Source: Galdieria partita (Eukaryota; Rhodophyta; Bangiophyceae; Galdieriales; Galdieriaceae). From it: a DNA stretch of 64,000 nucleotides. How positions within the stretch are numbered: the first letter of the stretch is position 1; each line of letters opens with the position of its first letter. A program made the position numbers and the translations under genes. The stretch is from the NCBI GenBank assembly GCA_025991245.1, contig BQMJ01000063.1:109992-173991 (forward strand), given 5' to 3'. Below, piece by piece: positions 54,700-64,000 of this stretch. The notes below the pieces were generated by a model. The model had not been told where the DNA came from, made no database searches, and saw only the letters and a program-made list of their open reading frames with translations.

Positions 54700-57600
54700 T
54701 TTGGAAATTTTTTTAAAGCAGATATTTGTGGAAAAAAGTTGTAGAAATTGGTTTGTATATACTAATTTGTGTTTTCTTGTTTCATATGAACTTTTTCACG
54801 ATTAGCCAAGAGTAAGCTCCAATTGTCTAAAAAAATGGCTAGAGTGCTATTTATTTGTAAATATAGAAATAACTAGTGGTGGGTCGGAATCAACAGAAAT
54901 GGAGGAGTAAAAGAATCGAACTTACCAAGCTCTTCTTTCATACTCCATTGTCCTCTGGAAAAGTTGAGGAAAGACCAACGATTGATTCAAAATCTCTATG
55001 GTGCATTTTTGCATACATGACATAGTTTGAAATTCTTGAGCCAGTTTGCAAGTACACTAGAATATTTACAAGTGGAGCTTCTCCTGCAGTGTCTCAAATA
55101 CCACAGTATTTCAAGTTGAGCCGTTAACAAAGACTGCTAGTCTCAATCTTGTTCTTGCTTCCTATTGAAACGTAGAAATGAATATGTACCTCAGTAGAAG
55201 GCATTCATTTAATTTCTATTCGCCAAGTACCGATTTAAACGCTAGATAAGTATGAAAAGCAAAACGCATTGAAATTTCTTATGGTAATAATGGAAGAAAT
55301 AGAATTTCGATTGGAGGACTTCCCAAACAAAGAGTTTCAAATAGAAAATTCTAGAGAAAAGAGCTAGAAAGAAGCCAAAATATTATGTAATGCATAGTAA
55401 AAAACTAAAAAATTATTTAAAGCTAAGAAAACAAAGAAGAACAAATTGATTGTAGCTGCCGCTCAAAGTATAGACCAGGTAGACATAAAGCAAGAAGAAA
55501 CATGAAGAACAGTAGACACGATGGAACATTTATGTTGTCACTGTTAACTGTTCCTTTCAGTTGAATGCTTTTTTATGGCATATGTATGGTATGGCTTACT
55601 TTTTGTTCAATATGCATAACATTACCAAAGTAGCAGTATAGTATACAAAGATATTCACAGAATGAAATAATGAGGGTACAAGGATAATAAGAGGGTAAAG
55701 AACTGTTTTGCTAAATTGCTAAATGATAGATAGGACAACATAAGGAAAAAATAGGGCGAAACAAGGTTGCACTTTTCAAACCACGGTCAGCGAATCGAAA
55801 AAGACTCTAATACGGTAGATTTCGAGTAGTATAGTCGCAAGAAACGGAGCCAGTTTATTTTAGCACGATTTCAAGTAAATAATGAATTATGTTGGCTCCA
55901 AACAAATGAAAATGTTTCCCGAAAACAAGTACTAGAAAAAAATTCATGTTAGTCAAAAGCGGTATAAGTGTACGAGTATGTTAGAGGATGAAGAATTCAT
56001 AGACGAAATTGAATTGACACGAAAGGATCAACAAACAAAACAAAACTTCAAAACTACCCAATATGAAAGCAACAAGTTAAGTCAAAATATTTGAATTATT
56101 AAATAATTCTTTGCTTTATAACATTGATTTCAGGAGAACATAATTCATTGAAGGAAAGCACATGATGTAAGTCAGGGGACACTAGACAATTTTTTTCTGA
56201 TTAAAATTATAACTTAGTAACGTTTCTTTCTTTCGTACACATATAGACTAATAAATGAACGATACAGATAGCGATTTTGAAAATAGCCCATAGAGAAAAG
56301 AAAGACAGCAAGAGAAATAGAATCTCTAGAAAGTTGAAGAATTCTCATATACTACTTGTCTTTATTGAATAAGTATATCTGTAATTGTTTTCTTCAACGA
56401 ACATTGATCGATAATGCAAAAGATAGTAAGAAGAAGTGTCCAAAATGCATGTTCAACGAAAAACCTACCATATTCTCAGTCGGAAACGATCCAATACTTT
56501 TGTCAAATTGAAATACTTAAAAGACATTTTGTATATTTAATTAGAAAAACAAAAACAACAGGATGATTTCAAAGAACAAGAATCAAAATGCTACAAACTC
56601 ATGGAGGAAAAGTGCTCTTGAGAGATATATTTCAACACAAGCTGTCATTCAAAGCATAGTCAAACTGACATAAAGCATATAATATCCAAGTTACTACAAG
56701 CCTACATTGAACTTTTGTGGCTAGATTGCTAACGGTTCAATTCATTTGAGGCCTTTTTATGAGAAGATGTGGCTTGCTTTGTCTTCACTATATGTATCAA
56801 CAGTACAATTCGTGTATAATTTTATGCCGACAATCATAAAATAGAACAGAATGAATCCAATTACCATAAGAAAGCAAAAAAAATTTTTTTTACAAAAAAG
56901 GTGTCTGATAAGAGATACCACATAGTAAAAACCGAAAGTTGCAAGATTCTACCTTTCGAAACACTGTCGTCTTTCAATATCGAAAATGACTATAGTGAAA
57001 CAAGCCATGCAATACGTTAGCTGTAAAAATTGCCATATTTAGATTTCGCAGTATATCAAATTCATAATCAAATTGCTCCCCCAAAAATTAAAAACTTGAA
57101 TAAAAGTGAAACAAATGAAACAATTGGATATCGCTTACATGCAATACAAATACAACTGTGGGGGTGATTCCCAAAAGATTTTAAAGTAAGAATTACTTTG
57201 TCACTCGAGGTAAATTAGCAAATTCACAAAAATCTTCGAGAATGTTGACACAATTTCAAAAGTATTTAACCGATTCTAAACCACTTAACTTTATATTCTA
57301 CTAGATTCTTTTACGACGATCTAGTGAATTGCGAAAAACACATGCTTTTTAGAAAAAAAATGGAAAGTCGTGTCTTTTCAAATAAGAAAAAGGTTAACTG
57401 TTTTTCTAAAATGATCTACTGTTCATTAGAAGAGCGATAAAAATGTCGTCTCGAATAGAGTCTATAGCAAAAGAAAGAATTTAGGGAGGTTGGCCCAAGT
57501 GAAAAAATTGAAGAATTTCAATACATTATTTGTCCTTATGGCATCAGCATTCCTAGTTGCTCACAGGTGTAAATAGTAGGTGATAATGCAAAATTTAGTA

Positions 57601-58219
57601 AAAAGAAAAGTAGAACAAATCCGCATATAAAAAATATCAATGTATCCTCACCTCGAACCGTTTAGTACATAGGTGAAATAGCACCTAGGAAAACATCATT
57701 ACACATTCAAGGGTGATAAGACATAAAACACAAAAAGAAAACAGACAGTAGTACTAGAAGAAAAAGGAGCAAAAAGCTGAATTTTTCAAATTGTGAACTA
57801 AGAGTCTATACGACGAGTAAATCTTCTAATTCAATCATTCTTAGAAAACGACAATTGAGCAAGAATCTAGGGCATAGTAATTCACACTGAAAAACCAACA
57901 AATTGATTCTCAGTTTGGCATTGTTGAGAATAGATAAAAGGCGGATCGAAAAGTTTACCAAAACACAATGTTTTGCTTTTGAAAATCCAAGAATATCATA
58001 AGCATTGTATACTTTTTGCTAAATATGTATAGCGACACTATATTTCAAGTTAAGGGTACTTACAGAATGAAACAAGCAGTACTTTTAGGCCGTCAGAAAG
58101 TAAAAACTACCTACCAAATGTTTACATTTTCAATAACACTGCAACGTAGTATACAATAAAGTGACCAAAAAACACTACTTAAAACTTTGCTAAATAAGAA
58201 AGATTTTTCAAGACGATTT
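54700..58219. repeat. Degenerate subtelomeric repeats, period about 1.2 kb
   Basis: No genes. Similar short blocks recur at roughly 1.2-kb steps, for example the CTTTTTG(T/C)T(C/A)AATATG(C/T)ATA type near 55600 and 58010 (a related block near 56800), and the GAATT(C/T)(T/C)CATATAC(T/C)AC(T/A)TGT type near 56335, 57515 and 58705. The sequence is AT-rich with many A runs. Copies are old and carry many indels. Confidence 0.55.
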
Positions 58220-61000
58220 TCATAGGGTAAGGTTCAACCATAAAGGTCTTGGCGAAACGATAGAAACAAAAATTTTGAAACTATCCAAATTGAAACCTTA
58301 TCATTATGTATGCACTGAAGATAGCAACAACCTCAATAGAATCAATAAAGATATATCATTATCGTTCAGAAGTAATACCCATACAAACCTATATGAAAAG
58401 AGAAATTTGTGAGAAACATTACTGTGTCATTAATGCAAAAAAAATTACAAGAATTTATAAAATTTATGACAATATTAAAAGAAAAAAGAAAAAGATTTCA
58501 GCAGTTCAGTTTCAGTTCTATTATATTGGCATTATGGAAAGGTATTGAAGAGAAGTTTATACAATACATCAAAGGGGAATAGGCAATCTTTGCATTATAA
58601 GGGCTACACTTGTTTCTAAAGTTTATCAAAGAAACAATAAAAATACCAATTTTATAAGGAAGCCATAGAATAATAAGCATTTAGAGAAATAGAAACTTGA
58701 GAATACATTGAAGAATTTCCATATACCACATGTTTCTCACATCATCAGTACCTTAAACCTGTTCTCGTCCTGCAGATATTTGTCGACCGTGTGAAACAAA
58801 GTAAAAAAGTTACAGCAAACTGCTCAGAGAGAAAAAATACAATAGTTTTGATGAAAGGGAATTTAGTAACTATATGACATTAAAATACAGAAGAAAAATA
58901 TTTTTTTTTCTCATTGGAGTAAAAGTAGAAAAAAGGAGGACAATCCTTGAAGACAACAATGAACGCAGCAAAAAACAAAGAAATGAAAATGTTAATAGTG
59001 TCAGATTGCTCTACTGTTGCAACGACTTGTTCACGTACATTGCTCGCGCCTTACACTTATGACACCAGAAGGGTACCATTTAAACGAAACACTTAAATTC
59101 TCGGAACAATACAAAAGAAGCAAAGATTTGTGAACTCCAAAAAAAATTTGAACAAAACAAAGAATGTAACAACTAAGTCTAGTTTCCAATCCAAAAAAAG
59201 CTTGAACAAAGTGTAACTGAAAGGAAAAAAGACTTGGTCAGTAGCACAACGAGCATAAAAAACGAAACAATACGTAACTATTCTTTAGCAAAAAATAAGA
59301 AACCAGACATAAACAGTTTACTCTGCCCACTCCTACTTTGAGACTACTAGAGTGCAACGAATTGAAAAACTAGGAATGTCCTGAATGAAAGCAATAAGCA
59401 TTTTCTCCGTATTTCCGTTTCATTAGGCTTCATTAGGGCATCATTTCTAGTTAAATATGCATATTTACATAGAAGTCCAAATACTATAGGAAGGTATTAA
59501 CAGGGTCAATCAAGGTAAATCCATCCATTACCAGAAACCAAAAGGATCTTACACCAAATAGATTTGGCACAAATACGACAAAGCAAAAATAACATAATGT
59601 GAGAAATCCATAAATTCACTGTGCCACTCGGTCAATCAAGTACGACGGTAATAATGCTAACAACAAGAAAAAGGAACCATTGAAGAAAAATGCTCACAAT
59701 TTCTAAAAGCTCAGAATTTCGAATTACTGCGAAGCAACAGAGAAATTCCTTAAAAGGGCTTTAAAAAATAGCATCTTAAAATTTTCAGTAAATTCCCAGG
59801 TTTTCCAGTAATAAACAAAAAATACAAACGTACACAAAGATAGCTCACAAGGCAAGTCATTTCATCACTGGCAAAACAAGCAGCACAGTTTGAGAATAAT
59901 TATTTTCACCAGACTAAAAGCAAAAGTAAAGGTTTTGGTGGAACCAATTCACTTTCTTCCTCTAATGCATTGTGATGACAGAGAACCTAATAAATTTCAA
60001 ATGCGGATGTTTTGGTACAGGGCAATGGGAACTTTCTTATCAGGGTTTATTAAGTTTTATTAAGGTTTATTACTATTTTTATCCAAAGTCACATACTAGA
60101 GAAAAATATTAGTAAGATAAATAAAGGCACATTCTTCAATTATAAGAAAGTTCGAGTATCCTTTACACAACATATAAGGGTTCAACGAAGAACAAAGAAA
60201 ACTGATATGTAATCAAAGCTTTAAAAATTGCTTTACGCCTTGGTCAATGAAAGACGACAATGTCAAAACAACAGTTACTACAAAAAAGTTTGCATTTGAG
60301 CAAACCGCTTAAACTTTTCAATCAACACAAAACAACAGAAAAATGCCTAAACAAAAAAGGGCGACCAATATTTACGAGTAAAATGTAAACATTCTCTTTA
60401 CGTTTGAAGCATTCTCGCAGTAAAACTCAAATAGAAGCAGAACAGAAATAAGCTCATAAAAGAAGTCGCATCGTCATCTTTAGAATACTCCTAAAAAATT
60501 TGCGACATAATTGATTCTACTAGAAGCAAGGGTAAAAAGTTTGATAGGATTAAGCGGCTTCTCTAATGCATTCATAAAAAAAAATTGAGTAACTTGCACA
60601 ATATGTGTAGCCTGGCAGAAAGGAGCATGCATTTTTTTGTCTTATTGAGGTTCTACTGAGGGTTTACTATAGGGTCTACTTATGGTGTACTATTAGGGTT
60701 TATTAGGGAGTGTTAGGGAATATTAAGGTTAACCGAAAAGAGCCAATAAAAGAAGTCACAACGCCATCTTTAAAATACTCATTAAAAATTTGCGACAAAA
60801 CTGATTACATTAGAAGCAACGGTAAAAAGCATTATTGAATAAAGCGGATCCTGGAATGCATACATGAAAAAAGAAACAATTGAATTGCAAAATATGTGTA
60901 AAATGGCCGAAGGAAGCATGCATTTTTCTTTCTTATTGAGATTTTACTGATGTTTACTATACGGTCTACTTATGGTTTACTATTAGGGTTAATAAAGTCG
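58220..61000. repeat. Subtelomeric repeat unit 1 (about 2.77 kb)
   Basis: Colinear with 61001-63430 at an offset of about 2.77 kb. Examples: the GCATTATAAGGGCTACACTTGT block near 58592 and 61370, the ATATTTGTCGACCGTGT block near 58777 and 61552, and the CTTCATTAGGG block near 59428 and 62196. Near its right end it contains a further tandem duplication of about 290 bp (about 60455-60650 against 60745-60940). It carries no supported gene; the few 60-80 codon frames are Lys/Ile-rich and not conserved in unit 2. Confidence 0.82.
60030..60735 (+). repeat. Interstitial telomere-like tracts
   Basis: Short degenerate versions of the terminal repeat lie at about 60040-60080 (CAGGGTTTATTAAGTTTTAT), 60650-60730 (ATTAGGGTTTATTAGGGAG) and again at about 60980-60995. 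They have the same strand orientation as the terminal array. Confidence 0.75.
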
Positions 61001-63430
61001 ATTCTCATAAGGTTCAACTATGAAAGTCTTGGTAAAACGATCGAAACAAAATTTTCGAAACTATCCAAATCGAAAAGTTTTTCATTATATATGCACTGGA
61101 GATATCAACGAATTTAACAAGAAAAGGAAATAAAGAAATATCATTATCGTTACCAAGTAATACCCATACAAACCTATATGAAAAGACAAATTTGCGAGAA
61201 ACATTACTGTAGCATTATTGCATAAAAAATTCAATAATTTTTAAAATTAATGGCAACACTAAAAAAAAAAAGATTTCAGCATTTTAGTTTCAGTTCTATC
61301 ATAATGGCATTATGAAAAGGTATTGAAGAGGCATTTATGCAATATATCAAAGGGGAATAGGCAATTTTTGCATTATAAGGGCTACACTTGTATCCAAGGT
61401 TTATTAAAGAAACAATACAAATACCAATTTTACGAGCAAACCATAGAATGAGAGATCAGAGAAATAGAAAGGAGAGGATATATTGAAGAATTTTCATATA
61501 CCACATGTTGTTTACATCATCAATACATTGAACCTGTTCTCGTGGGGTAGATATTTGTCGACCGTGTAAAACGAAGTTAACACGTTACAGGAATCGGCTC
61601 GAAAAAAAATACAACGCTTTTAATGAAAGGGAGTTCATTTGCTATATGACAATGAAATACAGAAGAAAAATGTTTTTTTCATTTATAGAAAAGTAGTAAA
61701 AAGAAGGGACAACCCTTGAATGCAATAACGAAAACAACAAAGAATAGAGAGAGGAAAATGTTAATTGTAACAGATTGCTCAACTGTTGCGACGACTTCTT
61801 CGCGTACATTGCTCGTTTTTTAGACTAACGTAGCCAGAAGAGTACCATTTAAACGAAAGACTTGAAATCTCAAAACAATGCAAAAGAAGCAGAAAATTGT
61901 GAACTTCAAAAAATCTGAATTAAACGAGGAATGTAACAACCAACTCTAGTTTCGAATCCAAAAGAATCTTAAACAAAATGTAGCTGACAGGAAACCAAAC
62001 TTGGTCAGTAGCACAATGAGCATAAAAAATAAAAAATACGTAGCTATTCTTTGACAAAAAGCATAAATAAGAAACCAGACACAACCAATCTACTTTGAGC
62101 ACTCCTACTTTGAGACAACTAGAGCGCAATGGATTGAAAAATTAGGTATGCCCTGGCTAAAAGCAATAAGAGTTTTTCTTTATTTTGGTTTTCTAGGCTT
62201 CATTAGGGTATAATTTCTAGTTGAATAAGCATATTTAACTAAACTTTCAAATACAATTGGAAGATATTAACAGGGTGCTTCAAGGTAAATTCATCCAATA
62301 TCAGAAACCAAAAGGATCTTACGCCAAATAGATTTGGCACAAATATCAGACAAAGGAAAAAAAATAATGTGAAAAGCATATAAATTTACTGTTCCACTAG
62401 GTCAATCAAGAACGTCGGTATTAATGCTAATGACAACAAAAAGGAGCTACTTAAGAAAGATGGTCACAATTTCTAAATGCCTCACAAATTCGAATTATTG
62501 CAAAGCAGCAGAGAAATGCTTCAACTCAAAAGAGCTTTGAATTAAAAATACCATCTTAAAATTTTCCTTAAATTTCCAGGTCTTCCCTTAATGAACAACA
62601 AATACAAACATACAAAAAACTGGCTCACAAGGCACGTCATTTTATCACTAGCAAAACAAGAAGCACCATTTAAAATTGACTAATTTTACGAGACTAATAG
62701 CAAAAGTAAAGGTCTTCATAGAAAAACATCGCCTTTTTCTTTAACAAATCAATATGACATCGACAGTGATAATTGTTCAAATGCGGATGGTCTGATACAG
62801 GGCAATAGGAACTCTTTTAATCAGGTTCAATGAAGTTTTATTTAGGTTTAGTACTGTTTTAACCAAAAGTCATATGCTATAGAAAAATATAAACAGGATA
62901 AATAAAGGAAAATTCATCCATCATATGAAAACTCGAGAATTCTCTACACATTATAAAGGGCCCTAACTAAGAACAAAAAAAAAAGTAATAAAAGCTTTAA
63001 TAATTTGCTTTACAACTTTGACAATAAAAGAGAAAGGTAATAAGGCTAAAATCAACCAAAAAAGTTTTTCATTGAAACAAACCGCTTAAAATTTTAAATC
63101 GGCACAACACACCAAAAGAACAGCTAAACAAAAAAAGGCGATAATTAATTAACGATGACATGTAAACATTTTTTTGGGATTCTAAGTGTTCCCGCAATCA
63201 AACTCAAATCCACAAACAAAAAGAAGAACATATCAAAAGTCATATGGCCATTAGAAAAACCTTTATAAAAGCTTGCGGCTTAATTAATTATACTAGAAGC
63301 ACGCGTAAAACGATTGGTACAATTGAAGGACTTTCTTTTCTGATGCATTCATGAAAGCAGAAGCAGTGAACTCTAAAATACACGTGGCCTGACAGAAAAG
63401 AATATGCATTTTTCTTTCTTATTCAGGCTT
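61001..63430. repeat. Subtelomeric repeat unit 2
   Basis: Second copy of the ~2.77-kb unit, diverged from unit 1 by many substitutions and small indels. Its right end runs through the GCATTTTTCTTTCTTATT block (near 63406, cf. 60631 and 60923) straight into the terminal telomeric array, where unit 1 instead has a short decayed telomere-like tract. Confidence 0.82.
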
Positions 63431-64000
63431 TAGTGAGGTTTTACTGAGGTTGTACTAGGTTCTATTAGGTTTTATTATGTTTTATTAGGGTTTATTAAGG
63501 GTTTATTAGGGTTTATTAGGGTTTATTAAGGGTTTATTTAGGGTTTATTTAGGGTTTATTTAGGGTTTATTTAGGGTTTATTTAGGGTTTATTAGGGTTT
63601 ATTAGGGTTTATTTAGGGTTTATTAAGGGTTTATTAGGGTTTATTAGGGTTTATTAGGGTTTATTTAGGGTTTATTTAGGGTTTATTAGGGTTTATTAGG
63701 GTTTATTAGGGTTTATTTAGGGTTTATTAGGGTTTATTAGGGTTTATTAGGGTTTATTAGGGTTTATTAGGGTTTATTAGGGTTTATTAGGGTTTATTAG
63801 GGTTTATTAGGGTTTATTAGGGTTTATTAGGGTTTATTTAGGGTTTATTAGGGTTTATTAGGGTTTATTAGGGTTTATTAGGGTTTATTAGGGTTTATTT
63901 GGGTTTATTAGGGTTTATTAGGGTTTATTAGGGTCTATTAGGGTTTATTAGGGTTTATTAGGGTTTATTTAGGGTTTATTAGGGTTTATTAGGGTTTATT
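63430..64000 (+). repeat. Terminal telomeric array, GGGTTTATTA type
   Basis: More than 50 tandem units, mostly 10 bp (TTTATTAGGG), with frequent 11-bp variants (TTTATTTAGGG, TTTATTAAGGG) and rare point variants such as TTTATTTGGG near 63900 and TCTATTAGGG near 63935. The left ~60 bp are irregular (GGTTTTACTGAGG, GGTTCTATTAGG) and become regular to the right. The G-rich strand runs 5'->3' towards the window end, as at a right-hand chromosome end. It continues to the last base, so the true end is not seen. Confidence 0.9.

Larger units (their letters stand above)
46997..54700. mobile_element. Compact intronless element with Crypton-type recombinase and archaeal-like structural genes
   Basis: Tight spacing (4-21 bp), overlapping stops, absence of introns, a site-specific recombinase and small membrane proteins set this block apart from both the housekeeping genes and the NTPase cluster. 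The gene order is: unknown (-), recombinase (+), GCR1_C (+), fibre-like (-), membrane (-), large DUF2341-like (-), then four small genes (+). I saw no terminal inverted repeats, and Crypton-type insertion is not expected to leave long ones. Boundaries are approximate. I found no recognisable DNA polymerase, packaging ATPase or double-jelly-roll capsid, so calling it a virus is not justified by sequence alone. Confidence 0.6.

Noticed and set aside
46700-54900. Long terminal inverted repeats as in Polinton-like viruses
   Set aside because: Reading both flanks I saw no matching inverted ends, although short ones cannot be excluded by eye.
54700-63430. CRISPR-like or regularly spaced array
   Set aside because: Repeats are long, degenerate and tandem, without short direct repeats and unique spacers.

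Overview
This window looks like the right end of a eukaryotic chromosome. It is AT-rich, its genes carry very short GT-AG introns (about 44-84 nt, mostly 46-54), and it finishes in a tandem GGGTTTATTA-type array with the G-rich strand running towards the right end, as expected at a right-hand telomere. A plastid/cyanobacterial DUF2301 membrane protein gene and tiny introns in a compact genome fit a unicellular red alga of the Cyanidiophyceae (Galdieria-like). That assignment is inference.

Left arm, 0-26 kb: single-copy housekeeping genes. In order: an unrecognised 364-aa protein (-), POLE2 (+), a Mei2-like three-RRM protein (-), an ABCA-type half transporter in nine exons (+), RPN5/PSMD12 (-), a VAP/MSP protein (-), a DUF2301 membrane protein (+), a MED8-like subunit (-), nicotinamidase in seven exons (+), RRS1 (-), a decayed PRPF31 copy (-), a CAP59/CMT1-type GT69 glycosyltransferase (-) and an unrecognised coiled-coil protein (-).

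Middle, 26-44 kb: a subtelomeric cluster of five P-loop NTPase/nuclease-fold genes resembling the Crinkler/RHS class. Copy A (26.8-28.9 kb) is a pseudogene. Copy B (35.3-37.4 kb) is its intact segmental duplicate. Copy C (38.2-40.3 kb, -) is an intact relative facing B. Copy D (32.6-33.8 kb, -) keeps only the nuclease-like part plus a SAM-like tail. Copy E (41.9-44.1 kb, -) is a divergent member interrupted by one in-frame stop in its nuclease core. B and C lack the acidic residue expected in the nuclease motif, whereas D keeps it.

46.9-54.7 kb: a compact, intronless block unlike the host genes. It has a Crypton/Ndc10-type tyrosine recombinase with a GCR1_C-like ORF in another frame; a minus-strand run with a roughly 1,070-codon beta-rich gene containing archaeal-type DUF2341 modules, a membrane protein and a fibre-like protein; and a plus-strand run of small membrane proteins starting 17 bp away. 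Nearly every gene carries a single-base frameshift or in-frame stop, so it reads as a decaying integrated element, possibly viral. It is the best candidate for an undescribed system.

54.7-64 kb: no convincing genes. Degenerate subtelomeric repeats (about 1.2 kb period, then two units of about 2.77 kb) contain interstitial telomere-like tracts and lead into the terminal array.
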